Assembly: GCA_023055505.1 (NCBI GenBank)
Contig: JALIRH010000023.1
Span: 10,846,271-10,910,270, forward strand
From: Callipepla californica brunnescens
Taxonomy: Eukaryota > Chordata > Aves > Galliformes > Odontophoridae
Reading direction: 5' to 3'
Length of the DNA: 64,000 bases
Numbering within the stretch: position 1 is the first letter of the stretch; the number at the start of each line of letters is the position of its first letter. Of the stretch, positions 23,843 through 37,300 are shown piece by piece. The translations under genes and the position numbers were made by a program. The notes below the pieces were generated by a model that worked only from the letters and a program-made list of their open reading frames with translations, made no database searches and was not told the origin of the DNA.

Positions 23843-26800
23843 CTGGAAGAGAAAGCAGCCCCACATCAACTCAAAGCCCTCTCACAGCCTGCATCACTTT
23901 TAACAGTATCACTGTAAAACAAGCAATTTATTTTTATTGTAGGTTTGTACTGTAATAGTGTGTTCAGATAAATGGTTAGTGTTTGCTGTGTTTCTCTAGC
24001 TAGGTAGCATTATTGAATCCTAGAATTACCTAGACTGGAAAGATTCCTTTAGTAGAGCTGGAAATCAGTTGGATTTTAGTTCTATATTGAGCACACAACT
24101 CTAAAACAGTGTATTTTAGCTTTTTTTTTATCATGACCTAGGGCTTTAATTAAATCCTTTAGTTTGCTCCATAGCCACAGCACATTATCTGGAGACATCT
24201 CTTCAGTGACCAGTGGGTACAGTAAGGTGCAGTAAGTTACATGTGATGGAATGTGACAGCAATGAATTTCCTTACAGTGCTGTCACTTACAGAACCCCTG
24301 TGCCTTTTCTGCATTCCCTTGACCTGTTAAACACTGTGCTTTTTCTCCCGTAGGACTAAAGTTGGAGTAGGCCAGAAATCACCACAGGAAGGAGTGCTCA
24401 ATGTGCTTGAAAAAAAAGCCCTGACTGGCTCTGGAATGGGAATAGAGGTCAACTCTTCACTATCTTTTCCAATGCAAGAGCACATTCCATCAAGTAGGAG
24501 CAAAAATCAAAACAAAGGTAGGCAGCTTTGTACAATAGAGGTCATGAACTCATGGAACTCCTTGTGAAAGGACAGTGTGGGTCCAAGTGGTGCACATGTC
24601 TGGCAGCAGCTGGAAGCCTTGGGGACATAGAGGTGAATTCCATAATTTGTTCTGCTCTCCTCAATGAGCTACTGGGCTACATACATTTTCCCTGCTCTGA
24701 AACACTATCATCATTTTTGACACTCAGAATGCTACAAAAAATACACAAAAGTACTCTGTACCAACTAGGCATCTATGACAGAAGCTTTCAAATCAGCAAA
24801 TACAGATGGATAAAGCCACATATAGTGACTTCTCCAAGCCTCAAGGTGCAGAAGCACGCTACAAATAGGAGTTTCTGACTCCCAGACTCTCAAGAAATGG
24901 AGACTTCTCTTCCTTCAAGACAAAGGGAGACACTCTTTTGTCTTTACACCATGTGTCCTGCACAGATATCTAGAATAAGAACAGATGTGATGGGTACTTG
25001 AGTCTGTAGTGAGATTGTCCAGGCTTTAAATACCTCTTAGGAATCTGAGTGCCCAATTGATTCATGATTCCCAGCAACGCGTTCAGAGCTCAGCCTTGAG
25101 TTTGGGGTTAAGTTTGCAGCACAAGTGATATCTCAGTCTAGCAGAGAAACAGGCTCTCACAGCTGTCCCAAAAACAAAGTGGGATGTGGCAGGACTGGAA
25201 ATCAAAACCAAGTATTTGTGGTAGAGATTTTTGCACTGCTTTTCTGTCCTTTTATTTAGCAGATGGTTCTTGCAACTTTTTTGCAGTGCAGCTTCTGTAT
25301 GTAGCCCATGCTCTGGAAATGTTTGCTTGTGACTAATTTGAGGAGAACTATTAGTGCTACACCTTAGTGTCTCAGAAACAATGATGTATTTTCATAACAA
25401 TGGTATGCACTTATAGTTCCATTTCACACATGCCTTCCCTGCTGCATGGAATTGGCCTGCAGTCAAAATGTTTCCCTGAAAACCCAAAGCTGTGCCTATG
25501 TCCCTTTGCAGAAGGTGACCCCATCTCTCCAGCAGCCCCAGGCACACATCAAGTGTGAGTCTTTTTGGTTCCTTCTGAATACTGCATCACTTCAGGGGAC
25601 CAATCTGATCCACACACCTTATTAAACCATAGGAATTGCGTGAGGGGTGTATTTAAAAGGCCATGTGAGCGTGTGTTGGCGCACTGTGTTCATCCACTGT
25701 TGTCATCCACCAAGTGTTCCTGTTCCCCACAACACTTTTTTTGTGGGTCATGGAAAAGACTCCCACTCCCCAAGGCAGGCTCTGATTTACCTTACAGATG
25801 CTTCTCTAAGAGCTCCTAAAGCCTCCAACACTGGAGATGCCACAGCCTGCGTAGGAGAACTACCTAAAAAAAAAATAAAATAAGAGCGATTGTTTAAAAT
25901 TGTCAACCTGCACACCTTTTGGTACAAATTCAGCCCAGAATGTCACCTCATAACATTTTCCTCCCCAGACTATACAGTGCTGTGAGCAGATTGTTTACTG
26001 TCTGAAAAGGCCATGGATGTTTCAGCCCTCGGGAGGCTGTGGTGTGGCACTGCTGTTTGCAGGGACTGCTGCTGGTGGCTGGTGAATGTGAAGGGACTGG
26101 CAAAGTAAGAGAGCTGGATTTTTGTGTCAGAGAGAACAGTACCTTCTGGGGTGCTGTGGAAAGAGGTCTACAGTGTTTTCTATCAAATCTCCTAATTCAA
26201 TAAATAGGATTTGCCATAAGGGAGGGCCATTGTTCTGAGTATAAATGCACACACATAACACTGCAGCACCAACCGAACCCAGGCTGTGTGTTACATGGGC
26301 AGCCCACATGTAATAACGGCAGCACAGCTTGACTGACTCAAGAACCTGGTGGGCAACTTCAGCAGTCAGTTCAAAGAGCTTTTAAACAATGAGGGGACAC
26401 AGAGAGAAGAACTCTTCACTTGGTAAGAAACAAGGACGCTTTGTCTTGTTTGCACTTATTTTCTCCTTTAGAAATAGTGGGGTGTCTAAATAATTCAGTT
26501 GTGATTGATGTTCCCTGGTGTGGATTAGGCTCAGAGGAGCACAGGAACAATTTCTGATATGGACACTGGCACAGGATGAGGCCCAGCTTGACAGTGGGCA
26601 TCTGCAACAGCAAGCACCAGATTAGCTGAAGTCACTGCACACCCATCCTTTTTTTTGTACTGATTAATTTTGCTTTCCCCATAAGCGGGAATGCTATCCA
26701 GGAACCAGAAGAGCTTGAATAATAATCATAAGACAGAATAATAAGAAGGTAGAATAATTATAATATAATTTCTAATTACTTTCCAGTAATCATTTACATA

Positions 26801-29321
26801 TTTCCACTTTAGTTTATAACTGCACCAGCAATGCAGAAACTTTGGGTTCTTTCCATGCACCATAAACCAGATGTAAATTTGGACTTTATTTTAGTAACAC
26901 ATAGGACAGAATGAGGTGCATCTGAACAAGCTCTGGATGTTTCTTCCTCAGTTTCCAGATGTTGTCTAATTCTTATGGTTCTGTACACAACTATGGAGGT
27001 AAATACTGACAAATATTATTTTGTGTATTTCAAAACAAGTTTTAGAATTTGTAACATGAGGCTCCATGTAGATGTCACTCATAGTTCTCAGACAGTAACA
27101 ACACTGTCTTTGCCTCACAGAATCATGGAATCATCAAGGTTGGAAAAGACCACTAAGATCATCCAGTCCATGTTAATCTCTATGGTGAACAGTTTTAATC
27201 AATTCTTACAAGCCTTCTTGAGAGCGCAAGTGGTGATTGTGAGGGGGAATGCAATACTGGCACAGAGTAACAGGCATGAAACCATGCAGCACATATCACT
27301 CAGTGTCTCCAAACCCAAGTTTTCTTCACAGCTGAGCAGAACTGGTCCAATTTCCTGCACATAAGCACCACACAGGGTAAATGAATTCACTCAGAACAGA
27401 AGCTGGCTGCAAGATACAGCAGAAGTCACTGCTGCAGTGCTGGTGCTGGCGGGGAAACAAGTGTCATTCCAGGAGCTGGGACCATTGGTGACCAAAGAAT
27501 GAGTGCTGGGGTGAAGAAATTTGGAGAGTGCCTATTTCAGGGCCTTGAGCCAGAAACCATTCTTTGTCATGATGCACCTAGACTAGTGCCTCTGCTAAAG
27601 GTGAGCGTCCTTTCCGAAGAGAAGTGTGGCTTTCACAGACCAGGTCCCTAGCCAGTATTAAAATATATTAATCACATCTGCTTCCACATTCAGTGGTGGC
27701 AGGCCGTGCTACAGCTTCCATTGCTGCTGGGGCCAGAGGCTGCAGAGCACCCCTCGAGCTGTGTTGACGGTCAGCCACAGTGTGCCCAGCTCCCAGCAGG
27801 TCACCTTGCACACGGCCGCCTTGTGTCCAGCGCACAGGTGAAGCTTCTGGAAACTTCAGAGGAGTGTAAATTATGGGTGATGCACAAAGCACCTTCTTAG
27901 CCTCTAAGGAATTTACAAACTTTAATGCTGTTTTAAATATAGACAAATTGAATGCTTTTGCTATTAACCCCCTGGTTTCTCGAACTTCTAAAGAGGAAGC
28001 ATCTGGTGTGTTTACTCCTGCACTGGTTATATCCCTTACTTCACAGCGGGCAGCACGTGCGCAGGCAGCCAGGAAGGGAAGAAGGTGCAAGGGTTACAGC
28101 AACAGTGACATTTCCAGAAATAGAACAAGATTAAATATTTGGACAGGGGGTGGGTGGTATCACTTGCCACACCATGTGACCCCGAGCGACATTTCAGAGG
28201 AATGGCAGAGTGGTGGCCAAAGTTCATGCAGGTAACGTATATGTGCCTCTCAAACTGCTAAGCTGCTGGGTCGCGCTGACACGGCGGGGAGCAGAAAGTT
28301 CACACGGCGGAGATGGGCATCGGCGGAGGTGGTCTGTTATTTCTGAGAAGCTATGCCTTTGAGTCATCCCTAGCTAAAGCCTGCGGACGCCAGGGGAAAG
28401 GTTGCTCTCTGCCCTTCTATGGAAGTTGCGGGCACCTCAGAAACTTCTGCAATAAATGTCACAAGTGACTAAATGCAGGAGACACCATTTTTAGACGCCC
28501 AGAAAACAGCTGACGTTGCTCTTCATTTGCTGCCTCACTCTACTTGCTCGGAGCATGAGATATAAATTAAAACATTAAATCTTTATCAGCGGTGCCAGAG
28601 GTGTTTTTTAGCCGCTTTCCCATTGCTCTTGGCCTTTCTGACCAGGGAGGGCTTAAGTTCGGATGTCCAGAGTGCAGAAACAGCAGCAGTGCAGGCATCT
28701 TCCTGACTGCACCTCACCGCAGCACACACCACCTCTACAGAGCCAACAATTCAGCCTTTCCACTCCTAACTCCACAGCCCTGTGAGCGAGCATAGAAATC
28801 TCATCATCTTAGTGAAAGGAAACAAAAAGCACGCCTCAATCCATTGCTACGAACAGAGGTGGTACAGAAAAGCTGTGTTCCCTTGCCCGGCATGCATCCT
28901 GCTGGCCCGGGCACACAGCGTGGTCTGCAGGAGGACTCTCCTCATGCCCCTGTTGGTGGGACTGGGCACAAACCCAGCACATCGCTGGGCCCCTTCTGAG
29001 CAGACAGACACAACTGCGCAACACAAGCTCACCACACAGAGCAGCATCCCGCCCACAAACCACTCCTAGAGCTATCATGTTCCCTGAACTGCTGTTACGC
29101 ATCGGAGGAACCGATTTTGCCCTAATTCCAAACCGCCGCCGAAGGGTTATCCTCTGCAGCAGCCGCACGGTGGGCTGATGCATTTCCTCCTGCACCGAAG
29201 AGCTGTGTGGATCGATAAATTATAATTGTGTTACGCTGTGTCTCGCGGTGCTTCCGATTGATGGAGCAGCCCTCGTGTCAGGAACAACTGCGAGAGAAGC
29301 GATGCCGTTAGTGGGACTGAC
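23843..29321 (-). other. Probable CKMT2 5' intron
   Basis: About 5.5 kb between the first coding exon and a candidate noncoding first exon. It contains one CR1 scrap (27117-27185), a GC-richer CpG-containing patch around 28260-28340, and no recognisable coding exon. A text near 24014 resembles a badly worn CR1 3' end but is too diverged to call. Confidence 0.4.
27117..27185 (-). mobile_element. CR1 LINE 3' scrap
   Basis: agaatcatggaatcatcaag, then gttggaaaagaccactaaga and tcatccagtcc, is the reverse complement of a CR1 3' terminus. Only a short piece is recognisable. It is in the 5' intron of CKMT2. Confidence 0.72.
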
Positions 29322-29480
29322 CTTGCAGCCGAAGGGAGAGGTCCTGCTGCCCGCAGCGAGCCCGGCGTGTGAGGGGAGCCACGAGCTGGGGCTGACAGGA
29401 GTCCAGGTAATATGAGAGGGGCAGAATGAGGTGAGGGAAGGGAAAATAATTGTGGCGGCCAATCCTATAACGCTCGGTTA
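29322..29480 (-). promoter_or_regulatory. CKMT2: Candidate CKMT2 promoter and noncoding first exon
   Basis: On the minus strand a consensus donor CAAG|GTCAGT ends at 29322. Upstream lies CpG-rich sequence, a weak TATA-like CATATTAC (29407-29414) and an inverted CCAAT box (CCAAT on plus, 29459-29463) spaced roughly 30 and 80 bases from a start near 29380. This would splice to the acceptor at 23843. The acceptor shows that an upstream exon is needed, but the assignment to this site is inference. Confidence 0.3.
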
Positions 29481-32400
29481 CGTGAATGACATTTGCGCTC
29501 AGAAGGATGCCCTTGGGGACGGGAGCAGGATGTGGCAGGAGGGTGTGTGTGATCTGGGTGACAGCTACACCGTCCCTCGCACGCTTCTCAGGCAGGCAGG
29601 ACCATGGCCTCAGCCGATGGGCCCAGAAAAGAGATGCCACAAAGCCTTGGAGCCAGGCCCCTCACCTGGCCTGCCCAGAACACTGCAACCACACAGTGTG
29701 GTTGAGGTGACGTCACAATGTGGGTGACAAGACACCACAGCAGGCATTCCTTTTTCAATCCTTTCCATCCACCACAGTAATTTTGGGCTCTTTGTAACTG
29801 TCCATAAATGTGAAACTGGAAGGTGTTGCTGCAAGAGAAGCACTAAGCCTCCAATTTGGAGTTACTGCAAAGTGGTGAAGTACAAGAAGAAATAAGCACA
29901 TGAAAGAGGGAACAGACCATTGCACTGGCCCAGTTATTTTCTCGTGGGTGCTCAGCATTTTTTATGGCTGGCAGAGAAACACAGAGGCAAACAGCAGCTT
30001 TTTTAGAAGTTCAACAATTAAAAATATTTTTTTTTCCATTGCGTGCTTAATATTTCTTGAATTATGCAAGGCGATTTCCTAAAATCAAATCTCAGCTTTT
30101 TGAAGCTTGATAAAATGTAGAGATTGCATCCCCAAAATATCGTAACTTGTTCAGGTCACTGAGAACCATGCATTCTTGCCGTAACCATACCTAAACCAGA
30201 CACCCCACAGTATTGCACCTGAACTGCCCAGCACGTGGAGCACCCCCTCTTTAACACACCTGCTTTCTATCAGACCAGCACAGTGTTTCTGGTTTTGATA
30301 GAAAAAAAAAATCCAACAAAAACCCAATGAAGAATCTTCTGTGGTAACATGAGCATAGAAAATGGAGCATAACAAATCTACCCCAGTGCAAGAACTGGCA
30401 AAGAAAACAGAAAGACACTCTTCCTTCTGCACTCAGCAAGAGTGCCTTGGTGATTGCATCACTTCTGCTCTGGCAACGAGCCCCATCTGCAAGCAGCACA
30501 AAGCTCTGTGTGCTGATGCCTCTGTGCTGGCTGCAACCACTCTGCCAGCAAGGCAGACTGAAGCTTATACCTCATTTTAAACGTTTGCCTTTTCCCACGA
30601 AGTCCTTGAAGGCACAAAGATCTCCCCCTTCAAAGTAGCTGACACCACGAGCGTAAGCACCTTTGTGACATACTCCAATGTCTAAGCCATTTATTAGAGC
30701 CTGGCAGGTCAGAAGATGCAAAGAAACCTCAGGCTTCTAACAAACATCACAAGCAGCTGGCAGAGTTAGTGGGTTCCCTTGCAGTTTCCGAAGAGTGCAT
30801 GCTCAGTACTTAATAGCTTTGTCCTTTGAGCTGTTTTCTGAGGAACTCAGCTACAGAAGCAGTTGGAATGCTAAGAACCACCTGTAAATGATGCCCTATT
30901 TTTATCTCTGTCTAACCTCAGTATTTATGTGAAACCTCCTAGTTAAGATGCTACCTTGGTTTCTGTGCTTGTGCTGGTGACGTAGCAGTAGGTGAGTGAA
31001 AATTCTACTGCTACTCATATTGATGCCAGCTGTCCCTGTGCAGGGAGTTCAGCTGAAATTCAGCTGTAATTTGTGCCCTATTTGAGGATTTTTGTGTGGA
31101 AGCTGTTGGACAGAGAATCTACCCATACAGGTGACAAGTGAGGACATTCTGTTTTATGAGAAGGCATTCCCAATTAGCACATTTCTTTCAGTGAAAATTC
31201 CTACAAAGTCAGATTTCCATATGTGTGGGAAATAACTTTTAAGTTATCAAAGCAACCGTGACAGAAATTCTAAGTCTAGTTGTTGTTGCTTATCACAGGG
31301 ACTGAGTAAGGAATTACAGGATGCTAAGTTTGTGGTGAAGAACTTGCAGGGACACGTCATTATTAGCTCTCCTGCTGCTGGAGTCAGAGTCCCAGTGTCG
31401 CGCCCCTCCTCACACTGCTGTCAAAAGCCAGCAGTCAGCTTGCCCCAGTGCAATGAGAAGGTCTTTATTTGTTCAGATTCCTAAGGCAGTCATATGACAA
31501 CACAGTGAAGCACACAGTCTTGGGAAGAAATATTCTTGTATACCGAATGATTACCAAACGTCTTATTTAGATTGTGGAAGTTCATTATCCACTTGCAAAT
31601 TGCAATTGCATTTTACTGAGATCTCAGACAAGAAAAACGTTCTGTTTTGAGGTGGCAAAAAAGCACTTATATCCCATTGAAGGTGGTGGAATTTAAGCAA
31701 GTACTTGGTGCTAAGCACGAGCAAAAATTTTCCATTGACCAGGTGCTTAAGTAGGCACAGAGCAGTCCTCCTACAGCTGTGGCTGCTCAGCTTACTTTTA
31801 AGTGCTAAAACATGTCTGCTAAATAAGAAGCTGAGCTGAATCCAGCCAACTAGTTAAAAATAACCCTAGTTATTTTAAGTTATTAAAGTTGCGCTTGACA
31901 GGACATCCACCACGTTCTATATGAAAGGTACTCTATAATTAGCAAAGTGTTTTCTGGTCTGAGAGGAGAAAAGACTTTTCTAGAAATGAGCCTGACCCTA
32001 TGGGAAAGTAGGAATATCCATGATCCTTACAGGAGAATCATGTGGCTGTCTAAAAATTGATCGTGCTATTTTTCGCCACAGACTGCACTGCAGAGTTCTA
32101 CAATGCGTGTGTTTGGACCAGAGCTGGAAGACTGAAGGTAGAAATAGTCTAGTGTAGATTCGTGTGTGAAAGGAGCAGTAATTTAATTTCAGACAACATG
32201 ATTTTCTCTTTCTCCTGTCACTCCTGCACAGCCAGATGGTGATAGTGATGGAAGCTGCTTCTTGCATTTCAAAACACACCTTAAATAAGGACTTGAGTCT
32301 GCAATATTCAAAGGGAGATTCTTATTCTCCTCATAAAACAATACCCAAAATGCTGAACTTACTTTAAAATGATTAACTAATCAATTCTGAGATCATGACG

Positions 32401-34390
32401 GAATTCTGAAGAGAAGTGCAGCCAACACATTCGAATATGGTTAAGGCTGGAAACTTCCATTTTTCCACCGTGCTGATTCAGTACTTTTTGTTATGGAAAT
32501 TCCTGCAGGTGTGGTGAGGGAAGTGTCCTCTTTTCAGATGCATATTCAATTAGAAATTTTAACAATAAGCTGGCAGGAATAAATGTTTAGGCTTACAACA
32601 GCATAAAAAGCACTGTCAGGACTTTGTGAGTTCTTTTTGTCTGGAACAATTGGTAGTTTTTATTTATGTGAAACATACTCAACTGGCTCCCACTTAAATG
32701 AACAGCTTCCAGGAAGAGCAGTGGGAAAGAATGTATGTGTTTAGGAGCAGCATCACTGCCTAGTTTCCAGCATGTGCAGCCATGTGCACAACTGTTGTGT
32801 GACTATGGCAGACCAGTGCCTGGATCAAAGAAGCTTACACAGAGGAATTACTACCAATAGGAAGACCAATTTTAAATAGCTTCTGCTAGAACACTTAGCA
32901 AGGCAAGCATGCAGAACTTGGCTAGAGTAGTCAGAAACTGGAACAAACACCAGGGATTGTTTCAGTGCCCATTGAAACCTGAAATTTCAAGCTCAAGTTT
33001 TACTTCTAGGACATACAGATATAGGGCCAGGATATTCAAACTTGGCTTCCAAGGTGTAGCTCAGTCGTTGTGATTCTTGCTCACTGCCTTTGCTCAATCA
33101 AGATCAAGCTCAGGTTTTACTTTAATGAGCTGATGATTTCAAAAGGGAGCTGACAGCTTCCCTCTCTTTCTTAATGCCCAAGATTAATAAGGTAGTTTGC
33201 TGTTGGATTTTCTGACTATTACAGCAAGTATACCACTCTGGAGAATATTTAGCAGTTGCTTTCTTGCAACACATTAACATATTTCTTAAACAATCTGTCA
33301 TTATGACAGTAAGAGAAAAATACAAAAGCAGCCAACGTTATCAATATAAGCTTAACGAAACAGTTAAAATTGAAGGGAAAACTACTTCAACTGATCTTGT
33401 GAAAGCCAGGATATTTTAAAAGAGCTGCTTGGCAGGTTGATTTTCTTTCTTGAATGAAAACATCTGAGTAAGCTGCTCTCTCAGATCAGTTTCAGTTTTC
33501 ATATGAAACACTGAAAATATAAAAAGATTGCAGAAAACATGATTGTGGGGTTGCAGAACACTGTGTGGATTCTGATGTTAACACGTCACTTTGTGCCCTG
33601 TTTATGTATTTAAATGACGTTATTTCTTGAAATAGATTTAATAGGCATCTTTACATCCAATTTAATTCAACAAAGGAAAGCAAACCTGCTTAGAAACCTG
33701 AAATGTTTTCTGTTGACTAGTGTTGAGTATGTGGCCATATGACCTTTAAGACCAGAGCAGAATAGGAGCCAAGGAAAGGTTTGGGATGTTTAGTCAAAAG
33801 GTCAACAACAAAGCAACAAGATGTTAAGGACAATGCTATTTTCTGTTTAAATAACTAATTGCTTCTTGTTTCAAAAAACGTTCTATTCAACTAGGAAGTC
33901 ATTAAGCACCTTCTGAAATTCTATTTAAACTCCTTGTAATTACCTGCAGGAGTACAAAGAGAATAGAGGTGTAGAAGCACAGAGGATTTCCTCAGCTGAA
34001 GGTGAATGAGTGGTGCAGCTGGTCCTGTTTAATCTGCTCCGTGTCTAATTTAGTTACTCTGCCATTACACACCACAATAGATTAGTGTGTCTTGGTCTGT
34101 ATGAAATTGGTTTCATTCTTTGCTCCAAGTTAAAATCAGCTTTCATCCCCATTATGCCCACAATTGCAGTGCAGCGTAAACAAGCAAGGAATAAAATGGA
34201 GAAAAGTCAAATCCAAAGTCAAGCACACAGAATTTGCTCTGATTTTGTCCTTATTAATGGCTTGTCCCTTCCCGTCTCACATTTGTCTAAAAGACTCAGA
34301 ATTCAGACGTGGGGGATTTAAGATCCCACTTTTCAACCAGCAGGAGTTAAAAACAAACAGAAACCAACAAGAACTCTTAAAACTCAGGAA
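29481..34390. other. Intergenic gap CKMT2-RASGRF2
   Basis: About 4.9 kb with no recognised gene, RNA or repeat family. The open frames are short and lack family motifs. It may hold regulatory DNA of either gene, but nothing in the sequence proves it. Confidence 0.5.
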
Positions 34391-37300
34391 AAAAAAAATT
34401 TAATCAGCACACAGGCACAACATCTTGCCTGATATGCCTTACTAACAATACAAAGCATTAACCTTAGGTAAAAGTTACAATACATGCAAAAACATCTGGA
34501 TGTGCACCAAGCAGTGTTAGATATAGGTACATCTGTCAAATAAACATACATCTATTCATCTAAAGAACAGAACTTCAGAGACGATTGCAAAAGTAAAGGT
34601 ACAACAAAACCACCATAGGTGAGCAGCATATTGGACAAAAAGCAAACTACACAGACGTTTGACCTTTGGAGGCAAAAAACTGTTAACAGGCAAATAGCTG
34701 AGAGCCAGATCCCCAAAAACTTACATATGAAAAGCTCTCAGTGAAGCCTAATGTACTGTCAGAATGAGGTCTGAAGGATTTTGCCTTTAATGAAAGCAAC
34801 GGTGACTGGGTAAAAATGTCCCTATCAATGAGAATTTAAAATTAGATAACTAAATTTAATGTTGTTGGTAAGAGAGAAAGGAAGAAAGACCGAATCTCCA
34901 TACAAATAAAGCAATGTTTTAAAAATCCCTTAAAATAAATAACGGTAATTAAGGAAAATTTGTGAAAATGGACATGTCCTGGAATCAAAATCAACATGAC
35001 TAGATTTAATAAATACTTTTAAATAAAAAGTTCCTTTTTACCCTACAGAACAACAATCAGCAGCAAGAACTAGGAAAAGAAGAAAGAGGACAGAGATTTC
35101 TTTCTCGCTTTTAGACAGTTACCAGCCGTGGCTGAACCTCTCGCTACTAAGCAGCATGTCTGTGTGCTGGAGGACTAGCAGAAAGAAAGGGGCAGAACAC
35201 ACTCACTGCAACTGTAAGTTCAGCAGATTCACTTTGCTTCCACACAATGTCTAATCACGGCCTCCATCCACTGGATGATGTGGAGTGCCATGTGAGCTCA
35301 GCGGGGAAGGGGAGGGAAAGGGGAGGGAGTGAAGGCTGGGGTGAAGGCATCTCTAACCCCGTATCACATGTGCTTGGTGTCACACACAGGCTCAGTGCCT
35401 GTGCTGCTGCCCAGGCTCCCAGCAGACTGCAGGCTGACTGTGGGATGCTACTTGTGCAGTAAAAACACTGCAGAACTCCCCTGGACTTTGCTGGCAGATG
35501 TGCCCACTGAGGAACCAGTGGGTGAAATGTGCTATCCCCTTTGCAGCTAGCCAGACCATACATCCTGAGGCATTTTTATCCAGAGAACACTGAAGGGAGA
35601 AACCCCCCACAGTGCAAGAACTGCTGTTGCATCTCACTGGTGCAGCAGTGCTGAGGAGCTAAGAAAGGCAAGTAGAGAGCCCTTCTCTTTCTCACAAATC
35701 CTAAATCAGATGGGCTTTCCAGTCCACTCTGCTTCCGTGGCATAAAAGCTACAACGGACAAGATCCTAAAAGACAGCAGGGTCCAAATGCCAAAGTCCTC
35801 ACGTGGAAGCATCCTTCCTGAAACACCAGTGGCAAACGGGATGTCTGATGAACAGGATTTGCATCTCCGTACACTACATTATGCAGCTGTGGTAGAGTGG
35901 CAGAGAGAAACTGGCAGCAATGAGCGGCACAACCCCCGTGCAGTTCAGGGAGACAGATCACTGCACTAGCTGGTTATATAGGTGAACTAGGCAAAGCCTT
36001 ACATAAAGCAGGTTGGCACTGCCTGCTAACTACGGCCATAGCTCAAGCAATGCAGCAGTACTGTAGCAGAGGCACTCAGGCTGCTTACACTTGAAAATAC
36101 ATACACAACCTGAGTGTGGGGCGAAACACATCACTCTACACTTACTGCATAGGACTTCTTCACAATAGCTTTTTCCCGCTCAGATTTAGGACTGCAAAGA
36201 CTGGCTAGGATTATGGATGTCAAATATATGCTCAGTTCTTTGAGCAGCCACCTCCTCTGTTTGAAGTAACACGTTGAATCCACATCCAAAACCATTACTA
36301 AATCATTTATCATCAAATCAAACACTGCTCTGACCATAGCTCTGACCTTATTTTTTCTCGTTCTGAACACGGAATGAGTATCTAGTTACTCATGATGCTA
36401 ATCTAAATGCTGCCACTGACCCAAGAGGAAAATTCTGGCATGTAAATAGTACACGCCTTTCCAGAGGGGCTGAACAACCACGCTGTATACTGACTTGAAG
36501 ATACAGATGCTTAGCACCTTTGAAATAAAACATCTTAAATCCTTCATCTTCCTAGCCTATGTCCATTTGTAATACTGTAGCACTCGCACACACCACCTCT
36601 GTGTATAGCAAGCATTAAAATGCATTCAGTGTTCTTAAACTCAGAAGAACTTTTACATATACAGAAAGTACAAAACAACAAACTTTGAACAAAACAAGAC
36701 AAATAACTATACCCTGTAACCCTAAAAACATCAAGGAGATTTGGTATAGCGGGATACAGGAAGGTAAAGCAGCAGTTCATAGCATACAACAGAGATGCCA
36801 ACTCACACTGACGGTTGTTACATATTTTATGTGTTAACAGAGAAACAAAACCAAATCATACGTTGGACCACTTTCCCCCATTTCTTGTTGACTCTGCACT
36901 CTTTTAACAAAAATAACATACAGTATCTGTTATTGTACAGGAAATATACAAGAAGCTGGCCTTGTGGTCCGAACAAACCATGCTTTTCGTTTTGCCATGC
37001 ACTAGGAGGCGACCAGCTTTTTGTCAGTAATTATGGAAAAGAACAAGCACATTCTGATAATGAAAAGCTTCTGTGAGTAATATTGTCCACCTTCATTTCT
37101 ACAGCAATCATTTGAAATACTTTAGATGCTTCTGGAATATCCTTTTTTCTTGCTGTCTGCTTTTCTAATTAAGGAACTTGCCATTAATTGCGGTGTTTAC
37201 TCATGCAGCTATTCACAAAGAGATGGTCCTTGTGATGGAGAACCTTTACTAAATTTACAGTTGCTAAGGTACATTTATAAATGCTTGCATTTACACTCGG

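Noticed and set aside
24010..24075. Possible worn CR1 3' end (tgaatcctagaattacctag ...)
   Set aside because: It is too short and diverged to tell from chance.
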